Shown piece after piece: positions 36,784 through 44,922 of a stretch of DNA of 46,853 bases. Position numbers and translations under genes: made by a program. Source of the stretch: a virus; the IMG/VR virus record IMGVR_UViG_3300032954_000028, positions 1 through 46,853 of that record; one strand, given 5' to 3'. Each line of letters starts with the position of its first letter. Position 1 is the stretch's first letter. The notes beneath the pieces are model-generated. The model ran no database searches. It saw only the letters and a list, made by a program, of their open reading frames with translations, and was not told where the DNA came from.

Positions 36784-37332
36784 GTGGTCGCTTCCCCTAC
36801 TGTCTTCGCCACGAACGGCAAAGAAGGCGCCGGCCTGCCCGCCCGGTTCGTAGGGGCCACCGCTTCGGGTGCCCCCACGTTCGGCGCGTTCGAGATCGGC
36901 GACCTCGTGATCGACCGGACCGGCGTGGCGTGGATCTGCACGACGGCGGGGGTCCCGGGGGCGTGGACGTCGGCTGCGGCGCTGGCGCTGCCCCTGACCG
37001 GCGGCACCCTGTCGGGGCTGCTCACCCTCAACGCGGGGACGGATACGGCGGGGTCGGCCCCGGTGCTGACCACCCTGGGCGCGACCAGCGGGGTAGCCCT
37101 CCAGCTCACCGACACCACCCGGGATTACACGGTGTACCTCCAGGTGACGACGGGCGGGACGGCGACGAGCCTCACGATGGGGCACACGAACGCCGCCAGT
37201 GACGTGACCATCGTGACGTCGGGGTCGGTGTCCGCGGGGGTGCTGTGGTCGTTCCGGCTGCCTGCGGGCTGGTATTTCAAGTGGACGGGCACGACGACGG
37301 CTGTGGGGAACCAGAACGCCGTCGGGTGCTGA
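36784..37332 (+). CDS. virion fibre-like protein (182 aa)
   Basis: GTG 36784 follows GGAAGGGTGAT. The N-terminus (FATNGKEGAGLPARFVG and GDLVIDRTGVAWICTTAG) resembles phage fibre attachment modules. Then PLTGGTLSGLLTLNAGTD is a collar-type repeat, and the C-terminal part (LPAGWYFKWTGTTTAVG) is strand-rich. Likely a head fibre or decoration protein attached near the capsid. Confidence 0.68.
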   Translation: MVASPTVFATNGKEGAGLPARFVGATASGAPTFGAFEIGDLVIDRTGVAWICTTAGVPGAWTSAAALALPLTGGTLSGLLTLNAGTDTAGSAPVLTTLGATSGVALQLTDTTRDYTVYLQVTTGGTATSLTMGHTNAASDVTIVTSGSVSAGVLWSFRLPAGWYFKWTGTTTAVGNQNAVGC

Positions 37333-37397
37333 CAACTGAATAGCGGCGGCTTGGCCGCACTGTCTCACCACTCACAACACTCCAGAAGGAGACTCGT

Positions 37398-37715
37398 GTG
37401 GCCATTGCGGCGACGTACTTCACCGCTGTTACCGCCGCTGCTACCACCAGCACGGCGCTGTACACCACCTCGTCCACGGCATACCAGCGGGATCTCGTCG
37501 TGACCAACGGCGGCGCTTCCACCTGCTTCATCAGCGCTGGCACCGGGGTGACTTCCGCGTCGACCACGGTCAGTTTCGCGGTGCCGACGGGGCAGCAGCT
37601 GTTCCTGCAGGGGCAGGTGCCGAACTCCACGGTCCTGTACGGGTTCGCCGCGGCGTCGCCGGCGGGCGGGCTGAACATCAGCCTCGGGTGGGCTTCGGTC
37701 GTCTCCGTCGTCTGA
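37398..37715 (+). CDS. small beta-rich head protein (105 aa)
   Basis: GTG 37398 follows AGAAGGAGA, a strong site. The product is Ala/Thr/Ser-rich (YFTAVTAAATTSTALYTTSS) with strands (RDLVVTNGGASTCFISAG, GQQLFLQGQVPNST) and one Cys. Similar small proteins follow capsid genes in many actinophages as decoration or head-stabilising proteins. The exact role is inferred from position. Confidence 0.65.
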   Translation: MAIAATYFTAVTAAATTSTALYTTSSTAYQRDLVVTNGGASTCFISAGTGVTSASTTVSFAVPTGQQLFLQGQVPNSTVLYGFAAASPAGGLNISLGWASVVSVV

Positions 37716-37746
37716 CCCTGCCAGCAACGGAGAGAGGAGGGCCGTC

Positions 37747-38289
37747 GTGTCCTTTCTGAACACCATCCCGCTGCCGACTGCGGCGTTCATCGCGCCGACG
37801 GGGACCGGGGTGTACCCGGCGTGCATCCTGAAGAACGAGTCGCCGTCGCAGACGCTGTTCGTCGGCCTGTCGGCGTGCACCCCGAACACGGGTATCCCGC
37901 TGCCGCCGAACGCGAAGATCGAGTTGTCTCCGGCTTCGGGGACGGTTTTCACGTGCTCGAACTGGTCGGCGGGTACCGCGGCGGCCACCGCCTCCGCGTC
38001 GGCTGCGACGGTGGGTACCACGTCGTGGACGGTCGCGTCGGGCGGGATGCCGAACATCCCGGTCGGGACGTACTTCGTGATCGGCACCGGGACGGGCGCG
38101 GAGGTCCTGAAGGTCGCCACGTCCGCCAGCACGACGACGATCACGACCGGGACCGGGGCGCTGTTCGACCATGCGGCGTCTGAGGTGCTGTACTCGGTGG
38201 TGACGACGCCGGGTGTGCTGAAGGTGCAGGGCGGCACGGGCCTGCCCCCGGTGGCGGCGGCGGCGTTCCCGGTCGCGGCCGGCATCTGA
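37747..38289 (+). CDS. beta-rich head or fibre protein (180 aa)
   Basis: GTG 37747 follows AGAGAGGAGG. The sequence alternates Gly/Thr/Ala strands (YPACILKNESPSQTLFVGLS, GTYFVIGTGTGAEVLKVATS, TTITTGTGALFDHAASEVLY) and has no enzyme motif. The last strand pair ends with AAGI. Its stop overlaps the CTG at which the next protein seems to start. Confidence 0.65.
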   Translation: MSFLNTIPLPTAAFIAPTGTGVYPACILKNESPSQTLFVGLSACTPNTGIPLPPNAKIELSPASGTVFTCSNWSAGTAAATASASAATVGTTSWTVASGGMPNIPVGTYFVIGTGTGAEVLKVATSASTTTITTGTGALFDHAASEVLYSVVTTPGVLKVQGGTGLPPVAAAAFPVAAGI

Positions 38290-39383
38290 CCGGGCGGACC
38301 TGCGTCGTCGTCGGCGCGGGTGTCACCGGGGCGGCGGCGGCGTGGCATCTGGTCCGGGCGGGGTGGCGTGCGGTTGTCTTCGAGGCGCTCCCGCACGCCG
38401 GCGGCCAACTCAAAGGGGAGTTCCTGAACGGTGTGCCGTATGAGCCGCACGGCCCGCACATCTTCCACACGGGCAACGGGGAAGCGTTCGGGCTGGTCGA
38501 CGCTAACTGCGACCTGAACTCCTACGAGCACCACGTCATCACCGTCGCCGGCCCGGAACGGCACCACCTGACGTGGCCGCTGCAACGAGGCGAACTCGAG
38601 GCGCTCCCGGAATGGCCGCGCATCAGGGACGAACTGGACGGGTTGCCAGCCAAGCCGTCCCGGGCGAGTTTCGAGGCGTACGCGACCGGGATCATGGGGC
38701 GGACGCTGTACGAGTGGTGCTGCTACGGGTACACCGTCAAGCAGTGGGGATGCGAACCCCGCCTGCTGTCCGCGGGTTTCGCGCCGAAACGGCTGGACCT
38801 GCGGCGCGACGGGGACCGGCGGATGTTCCGCGACCCCTGGCAGGGGTGGTGCGAGGGCGGCTGGCACACCCTCGTGGAGAACCTCCTGAAGGGCGCGGAG
38901 GTGGAGCTCGGGTGCAGGGTCAGCGTGCACAGCCTGCCCCTGGCCGACGCGTACGTGATCACCGCGCCGCTGGATGAGTTCCTCGGGGCGGATCCGCTGC
39001 CGTGGCGGGGTGTCAGGACCGAGTTCACCTACCGTGACCCGGCGGGGGACCCGCTGCCGGCGGCGGTCGTCAACTACCCGGATCCCGATGTCCCGTTCAC
39101 CCGGATGGTCGAGACCCGGCAGATGAGCTTGAAGGTAGCCGCCTGCGGGTCGGTGACCGGCCGGGAGTACCCGGGGGCACCAGCGCGGCACTATCCGGTG
39201 GATGACCTGGCGGGGGAGAACCGGGCCCGGCACCGGGACCTCGCCGCCCAGGTGCGCAAGCAGGTGCCGAACGCGGTGCTGGCCGGGCGGCTGGCCACCT
39301 ACGCGTACATCGACATGGACCAGGCCATCATGCAAGGACTGAACGCGGCGAGGAAGATCACCGGGAAAGCAGGCGCGAATTGA
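38286..39383 (+). CDS. glf: UDP-galactopyranose mutase-like FAD enzyme, CTG start
   Basis: The family needs a Rossmann GxGxxG, which lies at VVVGAGVTGAAAA (Gly10-Gly15) only if translation starts at the CTG 38286 that overlaps the upstream TGA as CTGA. No ATG/GTG/TTG is available before GTG 38433, which would delete the FAD site. Hallmarks of UDP-galactopyranose mutase follow: GPHIFHT (56-62), YTVKQWG (149-155) and MVETRQMS. The 365-residue length fits. It converts UDP-Galp to UDP-Galf, a donor for galactofuranose-containing glycans, in line with the adjacent glycosyltransferases. Confidence 0.82.
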   Translation: MTGRTCVVVGAGVTGAAAAWHLVRAGWRAVVFEALPHAGGQLKGEFLNGVPYEPHGPHIFHTGNGEAFGLVDANCDLNSYEHHVITVAGPERHHLTWPLQRGELEALPEWPRIRDELDGLPAKPSRASFEAYATGIMGRTLYEWCCYGYTVKQWGCEPRLLSAGFAPKRLDLRRDGDRRMFRDPWQGWCEGGWHTLVENLLKGAEVELGCRVSVHSLPLADAYVITAPLDEFLGADPLPWRGVRTEFTYRDPAGDPLPAAVVNYPDPDVPFTRMVETRQMSLKVAACGSVTGREYPGAPARHYPVDDLAGENRARHRDLAAQVRKQVPNAVLAGRLATYAYIDMDQAIMQGLNAARKITGKAGAN

Positions 39384-40258
39384 AGGTGCTGGTCACCGGG
39401 AGTTCCGGCTTCATCGGAGGACACCTCGCCCGCTCGTTCACCCAGGCCGGCCATGACGTCACGGGCATTGATATCCGCGCCCGGTATCCCGAGGATGCCA
39501 GGGATTTCTTCCGCGATGACTGCTGCGCCCATTTCGACCTGGCGGTCCACGCTGCTGCTGTCGTGGGCGGCCGGCGGGTCGTCATCGGCTCCCCCCTTGA
39601 CCACGCGCAGAACCTCGAGATCGACGCCGCGCTGTTCGCCTGGGCGCGCAGGACCCGGCCGGGGCGGGTGGTGTACTTCTCCTCCTCCTGCGCCTACCCG
39701 GTGCGCCTCGCGAAGGCCGGGCGGGATCTCCGCGAGGATGACATCACCTGGCCGCCTGCACCCGGGATGATGCCGGACGAACTGTACGGGTGGACGAAGC
39801 TGACCGGGGAGTTCCTCGCGAACACCGCCCGGCACGACGGGCTGAGCGTCAGCATCGTCCGGCCGTTCAGCGTGTACGGCCCGGGGATGGCGGAAGGGTT
39901 CGCCGTCCGCGGGTTCGCCCGGCAGGCGCAGCAGCGGGCCGACCCGTTCGAGATCTGGGGCGACGCCACCCAGGTCCGCGACTTCATCCACGTCACCGAC
40001 GTGTGCGGCGCGGTCGCGGCTATGGCGGAGCAGGGGATCGACGGGCCGGTGAACCTCGGCACGGGGATCGGCACGTCGCTGCTCGACCTCGCCGGGATGA
40101 TCGCCACCGCCCACGGCTACTCCCCGCAGGTCAAGGTCAACACGGGCCTGCCCGCCGGAGTGCCCCGCCTCGTCGCCGACACCACGCGCCTCCACCGCTT
40201 CTACGTCCCCGCCGTCCGCCTGGACGACTACATCGCCGCTGAGGCGAGCCGGCTGTGA
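39380..40258 (+). CDS. NAD-dependent epimerase/dehydratase (extended SDR)
   Basis: TTG 39380 overlaps the mutase stop. The 292-residue enzyme opens VLVTGSSGFIGGHLARSF with the nucleotide-binding TGSSGFIG. The catalytic Tyr-x3-Lys is YGWTK (Tyr136, Lys140), preceded by YFSSSCAYP, and RPFSVYGPGM follows as in nucleotide-sugar epimerases. The substrate is probably a nucleotide sugar used by the neighbouring transferases. Its stop overlaps the next start. Confidence 0.87.
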   Translation: MKVLVTGSSGFIGGHLARSFTQAGHDVTGIDIRARYPEDARDFFRDDCCAHFDLAVHAAAVVGGRRVVIGSPLDHAQNLEIDAALFAWARRTRPGRVVYFSSSCAYPVRLAKAGRDLREDDITWPPAPGMMPDELYGWTKLTGEFLANTARHDGLSVSIVRPFSVYGPGMAEGFAVRGFARQAQQRADPFEIWGDATQVRDFIHVTDVCGAVAAMAEQGIDGPVNLGTGIGTSLLDLAGMIATAHGYSPQVKVNTGLPAGVPRLVADTTRLHRFYVPAVRLDDYIAAEASRL

Positions 40259-40809
40259 CATCCCCGCAGGACACCGCGGCACGGGCCGTGACCGGCCACG
40301 GGGCACGGCAGGACCCGTGGGAACTCGGCACCGTCCTGCACATCCTCGCCGCCACCCGACCGCAGTTGATCGTGGAGATCGGGTCATGGGCCGGCGGGTC
40401 CCTGTACGCGTGGGCGTCCACCGGGGCGCACGTCATCGGGGTCACCCTTGAGGAAACCCGCCCCGACCTGAACCCGCACGGCGCGGACATGATCTGGGGC
40501 GACAGCACCCAGCCCGCCACCCAGCAGGAACTAGAGGCTGCCCTGGCCGGGCGGGCGCCGGACTTCTTCTTCATCGACGGGGACCACTCCGCCGGCGGCG
40601 CGGAAAACGACTTCCGCCTGGCCATGACAGCACGGGCGCGGATCATCGGGTTCCACGACATCCGCCACCCCGCATTCCCCGGAGTCCGGGACGTGTACGA
40701 GAAGGCGTGCCAGGGCCGGCGGCACATGGAGATCGTGAACCCGCACCCTCCCCTGGCGAGCGGCGGCACGGATGTCATCGGCACCGGGCTGATCTGGGCC
40801 GGCCGGTGA
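40255..40809 (+). CDS. class I SAM methyltransferase / CmcI-like (184 aa)
   Basis: GTG 40255 overlaps the epimerase stop. LIVEIGSWAGGSLYAWAS is motif I, DFFFIDGDHSAGGAENDF the strand 4 region with acidic residues, and ARIIGFHDIRHP the strand 5 end, as in cephalosporin-hydroxylase-like and Methyltransf_24 proteins. A sugar O-methyltransferase role is likely from the context. It is a distant paralogue of the 10671 enzyme. Confidence 0.78.
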   Translation: MTSPQDTAARAVTGHGARQDPWELGTVLHILAATRPQLIVEIGSWAGGSLYAWASTGAHVIGVTLEETRPDLNPHGADMIWGDSTQPATQQELEAALAGRAPDFFFIDGDHSAGGAENDFRLAMTARARIIGFHDIRHPAFPGVRDVYEKACQGRRHMEIVNPHPPLASGGTDVIGTGLIWAGR

Positions 40810-41522
40810 GCGACCTGCTGGTCCTGCTGCCAGTCCGGCACCGCCGGGAGAACGCCATCCAGTGCGCCGCCTCGTTCGCCGCGACCGCCCGTGACGCGGA
40901 ACTGCTGATCATCTCCGACGCCGACGACCCCTCCTACGACGGCATCGACTGGCCGCAAGGCGTCCGCACCCGGGTCATGGACGAGTGGATGCCGTACGTC
41001 CCGAAGATCAACAAAGTCGCGCTCGAGGTGGCGGCCGGGTACAAGGCACTGTTCGCCATCGGGGACGACTGCGTGTTCCAGACCCCTTCATGGGACCGGA
41101 TCATGATGGGCGCGCTGGAAGACATGGGCGGCACGGGCATCGTCTACCCGGAGAACCATCGCCGCCGCGATGTCCCTGAGCAGTGGATGACCTCGACGGA
41201 CATCACGCTGGCGCTCGGCTGGTTCGCCAACCCCGTGCTCAAGCATTACTGGACCGACAACACCTGGGCAGAGATCGGGCGCCGGGCAGGCTGCCTCAAG
41301 TTCTGCCCCGACGCCGTAATCGAACATAGGCATTACTCGGTTCACAAGCCCACCGAGTACGACGCGATCTACCAGCAGTGCGAGCAGTTCGGCCCGCACG
41401 ACGAACGCGCATTCCAGGCATGGCGGGCCAGCCAGATGCACGCCGACGTCACCACCGTGAAGAAACTCCTGGACGCCAAGGGCGCCGGGTACAAGCTGAC
41501 GATGAAAAGGGACCGCGGATGA
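40806..41522 (+). CDS. GT2-like glycosyltransferase (238 aa)
   Basis: GTG 40806 overlaps the methyltransferase stop. It opens DLLVLLPVRHRRENAIQCAA, then LLIISDADDPSYDG and AIGDDCVFQTPSWDRIMMGA with the DD pair (Asp87-Asp88). The segment MGGTGIVYPENHRRRDVPEQ matches the 41519 and 11726 paralogues. A GT-A fold sugar transferase is the best reading. Overlap with the next gene by ATGA shows coupled translation. Confidence 0.8.
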   Translation: MSDLLVLLPVRHRRENAIQCAASFAATARDAELLIISDADDPSYDGIDWPQGVRTRVMDEWMPYVPKINKVALEVAAGYKALFAIGDDCVFQTPSWDRIMMGALEDMGGTGIVYPENHRRRDVPEQWMTSTDITLALGWFANPVLKHYWTDNTWAEIGRRAGCLKFCPDAVIEHRHYSVHKPTEYDAIYQQCEQFGPHDERAFQAWRASQMHADVTTVKKLLDAKGAGYKLTMKRDRG

Positions 41523-42277
41523 CCGACCTGCTCGTGATGGTGCCCACGCGAGGGCGGAGGGCGAACTGCGAGCGGCTGCTCAAGTCATTCCGGGAGACCG
41601 CCAGCCCGGGGACCGACATCGCGTTCATCGTCGATGACGACGACGAAGCCACCTACGAAGGCGTCGAATGGGGCGATGCCCTGCATGGCGTCCTGTCGCC
41701 GCGCGGCACCCTGCGGGAAAAGCTGAACCAGACGGCTGCCGCGATGCAGGACACCTACCCGGCCCTGATGTGGACGGGCGACGATCACGTGTTCAAGACG
41801 GACGGCTGGGACCGGCTCCTGCTCGCCGCACTGGAAGACCTCGGCGGCCACGGCTGGATCTACCCCGACACGGTACGCCGCAGAGACGTCCCCGAAATCT
41901 GGCTCGCCTCATCGGGCCTGGTCAAGGCGCTCGGCTGGTTCTTCCCGCCCCACGTCAACATGTACTACGCCGACAACAGCATCGCCGAGCTCGGGAAACG
42001 TGCCGGGCTGATCCGCATCTGCCCCGAAGCCGTCATCGAGCACCTCCACTACTCCATCACCCCGGACGTGGAGCATGACGCGGTGTACCGGGAGGCCGAG
42101 GACACGTTCGGGGCATCCGACCTCCAGGCGTTCCAGCAGTGGCGGGCGCTGCAGCTGGCTAACGACGTGGCGGTGCTGCGGCGGAAGTTCTCGCCGGACG
42201 TCCGCTGGGTTTTGAGCCGGATTTCAGGTGGCGAAGGCGGCAGGGAAGCCGGGCCGGTGCCTGTATCCGCCGGCTAG
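41519..42277 (+). CDS. GT2-like glycosyltransferase (252 aa)
   Basis: ATG 41519 overlaps the previous stop. DLLVMVPTRGRRANCERLLK is the donor-binding start, DIAFIVDDDDEATYEG the acidic strand, and WTGDDHVFKTDGWDRLLLAA holds the DDH (Asp88-Asp89-His90). C-terminal motifs (VIEHLHYS, DLQAFQQWRALQLANDVAVL) match its neighbour, so the two arose by tandem duplication. The last 54 nt overlap the leftward gene 42224-42631. Confidence 0.82.
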   Translation: MTDLLVMVPTRGRRANCERLLKSFRETASPGTDIAFIVDDDDEATYEGVEWGDALHGVLSPRGTLREKLNQTAAAMQDTYPALMWTGDDHVFKTDGWDRLLLAALEDLGGHGWIYPDTVRRRDVPEIWLASSGLVKALGWFFPPHVNMYYADNSIAELGKRAGLIRICPEAVIEHLHYSITPDVEHDAVYREAEDTFGASDLQAFQQWRALQLANDVAVLRRKFSPDVRWVLSRISGGEGGREAGPVPVSAG

Positions 42278-42631
42278 CAGGCGGACGATCTGCCGGGCAT
42301 CCTCGGCACGCTTCTTTTCCAGGAACGTGAAGTTCGCGCTGTCGCTGATGGTCTCCTCGCAGATGTCCAGGATGGCCAGTTCCGCCTCGCACCGGACAAT
42401 CGTGTCCTGCGGGTCGTTCGCCTCCATCAGCCTTGTCAGCGATGAGTCGCCCATCGCCCACACGCCATCCCAGTTGTCCTGCGGGGCATCCGGGGCGATG
42501 GTCATCAGGACCCCGCTGGACAGTTCCGTCCACACGGCGGCGTTACCCAACTCGATCGCATGCTGCGCTAGGTAAAGCCGCTCCCGGATCCTCTTCCGCA
42601 GCCACGCCACGGGCTCCTCTTCGCTGCTCAT
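42224..42631 (-). CDS. DUF6221-like protein (135 aa)
   Basis: ATG 42631 opens MSSEEEPVAWLRKRIRERLY; a GTG at 42667 would add 12 residues. The middle (NDPQDTIVRCEAELAILDIC) and the C-terminus (VRLLAGGYRHRPGFPAAF) match the layout of the actinobacterial DUF6221 family, which has a helical N-terminus, a DP..VLRE.EAKR region and a final Y..HPGY. Its function is unknown. Encoded leftward within the rightward operon. Confidence 0.68.
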   Translation of the reverse strand: MSSEEEPVAWLRKRIRERLYLAQHAIELGNAAVWTELSSGVLMTIAPDAPQDNWDGVWAMGDSSLTRLMEANDPQDTIVRCEAELAILDICEETISDSANFTFLEKKRAEDARQIVRLLAGGYRHRPGFPAAFAT

Positions 42632-42660
42632 AGGCGGCCATCGTCCCACAAGGAGGACCG

Positions 42661-42933
42661 ATGTCACTGAACATGGGCCAGTGGTCCGTCTCCGGCACGG
42701 TCCCCATCTTCACCATCCCCCCCGGCCCGGTAGCCGTCACCATGTACGTCGCCACCGGGGTCGTCTACACCGGGATGTCCACCGCGGTCTCCACGACCAA
42801 CGGCATGTCGGTGCCCACGTACCCGGTCACGTTCCAGGGGTTCCCCGGATCGGCGGGACAGCAACTCTACGCCACCACCGGCAACACGACGACCACCGTG
42901 GCGATCCATTACGTCGTCTCCTCGGACAAGTGA
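42661..42933 (+). CDS. small beta-rich structural protein (90 aa)
   Basis: ATG 42661 follows AAGGAGG. The product is a compact strand-rich protein (WSVSGTVPIFTIPPGPVAVT, TTTVAIHYVVSSDK) without Cys. It resembles small head/tail decoration proteins. It is followed after 7 nt by a zinc-ribbon protein. Confidence 0.6.
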   Translation: MSLNMGQWSVSGTVPIFTIPPGPVAVTMYVATGVVYTGMSTAVSTTNGMSVPTYPVTFQGFPGSAGQQLYATTGNTTTTVAIHYVVSSDK

Positions 42934-42940
42934 GGTATCA

Positions 42941-43288
42941 GTGCCGCGCGTGCAACTTCCCCCCGGGTGCGCCGGGTTCGCGGACGGCAACTACAAGCTG
43001 ATGGGCGAGCGTGGCGCGGGGTCCTTCGTCAACATCGACGACACCGACCCTGCGGGGCGGATGGCGCTGAAGAAGCTGAAGAACCAGGACTACGCCTCCG
43101 CCGGGCTGGTGGACGCCGGGCCGGAGAAGTTCTTCGTCCGCAGCGGACCCGAAGGCCGCTGGTGCCCGGCCTGCCCGAACAACACCGTCTTTCACTCGTG
43201 GACGAAGAACTGCCCGTCTTGCGGCGGGGAGACGGTCCCCGAGTCCGAGATGAACCGGGACCTGCCGGCCGGGCCTTACGTGCCCTGA
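42941..43288 (+). CDS. zinc-ribbon protein (115 aa)
   Basis: GTG 42941 follows GAGGT. N-terminal half: FADGNYKLMGERGAGSFVNI, then LKKLKNQDYASAGLVDAG. C-terminal half: WCPACPNNTVFHSWTKNC, PSCGGETVPE, a clear four-Cys ribbon. The layout resembles small actinophage proteins encoded between head genes. Convergent overlap of 13 nt with the next leftward gene. Confidence 0.67.
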   Translation: MPRVQLPPGCAGFADGNYKLMGERGAGSFVNIDDTDPAGRMALKKLKNQDYASAGLVDAGPEKFFVRSGPEGRWCPACPNNTVFHSWTKNCPSCGGETVPESEMNRDLPAGPYVP

Positions 43289-43599
43289 TCCCAGTCCTCC
43301 CACGACGAGTCTTTCCAGTCATCCCAGCCTGAGAACACCTGCCCGATCCGGTACAGGCGGTCACGTAGCTTCTTGACCTCGGCCTCGGCCTTCCCTGCAC
43401 GGATGACGGCTTCCTCTAGCCTGGCGGTCAGTTCCGCGTCGGCGCGGGCCTTGCGGGCAGCCTCGACCTCCCGTATGGCCGATCCGGGCAAGCCGCATGA
43501 CGGGCAGCACTTGTCCCCGTCATGCCAGTCCGGATGCAGGATGTCCCAGATCGCCGACAGGTGCGCCTTGCACGCCGGGCACGTGGCCTTATTACTCAC
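43276..43599 (-). CDS. zinc-ribbon plus coiled-coil protein (107 aa)
   Basis: I place the start at GTG 43599 because CATGAT (43611-43606) lies exactly 6 nt before it; GTG 43605 is two codons longer. TCPACKAHL and KCCPSCGLPG form a ribbon. A long helix follows (AIREVEAARKARADAELTAR...KAEAEVKKLRDRLYRIGQVF), likely a coiled coil. The tail is Trp/Asp-rich (WDDWKDSSWEDWDQG). Function unknown. Confidence 0.7.
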   Translation of the reverse strand: MSNKATCPACKAHLSAIWDILHPDWHDGDKCCPSCGLPGSAIREVEAARKARADAELTARLEEAVIRAGKAEAEVKKLRDRLYRIGQVFSGWDDWKDSSWEDWDQGT

Positions 43600-43633
43600 C
43601 CGCACATCATGCCAGCACCAGAAAGGAAACCCT

Positions 43634-44305
43634 GTGACGCTCTATGCCCGCAGTGATGTGGCCAGCATCACTGTGCCTGTTGCTAGCGGAGGTTGCGGCC
43701 ACAGCCACAGCCGACCCGTGATCAACGGCGCCCCCGCCAAGATCTTCAAGCTGGACTGCCCGGACCACTGCGAGCCTTACCTGCGCGGCGAGCGCAAGCA
43801 GAAGATCCTCCGCTACCAGATCGACAAGACCACCGGCCAGGCCGTCCGCCAGGAACGCGTCGCCGACGCCGACCCCATGTGGTCCTCCACCCCGGACACC
43901 ATCCCGCTCACCCCGGACGAGGAACGCACCAACGCCGTCCGCACCGAGCGGGGCCGGATGCAGATCGAGATGCTCCAGGCCCTCGCCGCGATCCGCTCCA
44001 CCGGCATCAACGTCCCCGCCGAAGCCCTGTACCTGCTCGAGCGGGAACTCCCGGCGGGCGTCCTGAACGGCACTGTCCTGTGCGCCAACGGCCACGACAA
44101 CGCCGCGGGCCTGAAATTCTGCGGGGAGTGCGGCGTGTCCATGGCCGCCCGCAGCGCCATCGCACCCCCCGAGCCTGACGAGCCTGCCCCGGTGGACCTG
44201 GGGCGGCTGCACGTCCAGTCGCTCCGGAAGATGGCCCGGGACCGCGGCCTGCCGGACAGGGGCTCCAAGGACGACCTCATTGGCCGCCTCCAGGCCGCTG
44301 CGTGA
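43634..44305 (+). CDS. zinc-ribbon and SAP-domain protein (223 aa)
   Basis: GTG 43634 follows AAAGGAAA. Near the N-terminus CGHSHSRPVINGAPAKIFK, then CPDHCEPY, gives a first Cys/His set. LCANGHDNAAGLKFCGECG is a zinc ribbon. The end (LHVQSLRKMARDRGLPDRGS, KDDLIGRLQAA) is a SAP motif, a DNA-binding helix-extended loop-helix. Its stop overlaps the next start by a GTGA. This type of protein is frequent downstream of actinophage head genes; a DNA-linked assembly role is inference. Confidence 0.75.
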   Translation: MTLYARSDVASITVPVASGGCGHSHSRPVINGAPAKIFKLDCPDHCEPYLRGERKQKILRYQIDKTTGQAVRQERVADADPMWSSTPDTIPLTPDEERTNAVRTERGRMQIEMLQALAAIRSTGINVPAEALYLLERELPAGVLNGTVLCANGHDNAAGLKFCGECGVSMAARSAIAPPEPDEPAPVDLGRLHVQSLRKMARDRGLPDRGSKDDLIGRLQAAA

Positions 44306-44715
44306 AGCCGTCCGTCGGCCGCATCGTCCACTACGTCAGCTACGGCACGCCGGGCGGCGAGTACAAGAGCGAGTGCCGCGCTGCTGTCATCACCGAGGTT
44401 CCCGGGCACCTTCCTCGCTCGATGGAGCCGCTGGACGGCTGCCCGAACGGCTACGAGGGCGTCTGGGTCGTCGGCCTGTGCGCGCTCAACCCGACCGGCA
44501 TGTTCTTCAACCGCAATGTCCGGCAGGATGAGGACGGCCACGAGGGCGGCTCCTGGCATTGGCCCGAGCGCGAGCCGCCGGACGGCGGGAACCTGGCGGG
44601 TCTTGACCCCGAACCACTGAACCTTTCGTCAGCGCAGATAAAGCAACTCGTCAGCGAAATCCAAGCCAAGTTGCTTCAGCAGGCGAAGCGCGGCCGGCGC
44701 ACGGGTCTTGCATAG
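44302..44715 (+). CDS. hypothetical protein (137 aa)
   Basis: GTG 44302 overlaps the previous stop. The N-terminal half is beta-rich (SVGRIVHYVSYGTPGGEYKS, CRAAVITEVP, VWVVGLCALNPTGMFFN) and resembles small actinophage proteins with a GR.V.Y opening. The C-terminal helix is (LSSAQIKQLVSEIQAKLLQQ). Function unknown. Confidence 0.65.
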   Translation: MKPSVGRIVHYVSYGTPGGEYKSECRAAVITEVPGHLPRSMEPLDGCPNGYEGVWVVGLCALNPTGMFFNRNVRQDEDGHEGGSWHWPEREPPDGGNLAGLDPEPLNLSSAQIKQLVSEIQAKLLQQAKRGRRTGLA

Positions 44716-44721
44716 GGGTAT

Positions 44722-44916
44722 GTGAGTCGGGCGGCCGGGCTGTGCCCGCGATGCGGCGGGCCGAAACGAGGCCGCGCCGCCCGCGCATCAGCACCCGCCG
44801 CCCAATGCGCCACCTGCGGCGACGGCGTATGCGAGAAGCACCTGCTCTGGGTTGACGGCGAACCGGTCTGCACCAAATGCGCCAAGGCCGCCGGCGTGAA
44901 GGCACCACCACGATGA
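44722..44916 (+). CDS. small zinc-binding protein (64 aa)
   Basis: GTG 44722 begins SRAAGLCPRCGGPKRGRAAR, then AAQCATCGDGVCEKHLLWVD, PVCTKCAKAAG. Four CxxC/CxxxC elements suggest two zinc sites of the B-box/ribbon type. Six nt separate it from the previous stop. Function unknown. Confidence 0.6.
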   Translation: MSRAAGLCPRCGGPKRGRAARASAPAAQCATCGDGVCEKHLLWVDGEPVCTKCAKAAGVKAPPR

Positions 44917-44922
44917 GGGCGG

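Noticed and set aside
38433-39383. UDP-galactopyranose mutase starting at GTG 38433
   Set aside because: It would remove the Rossmann FAD-binding motif that is coded in frame immediately upstream.
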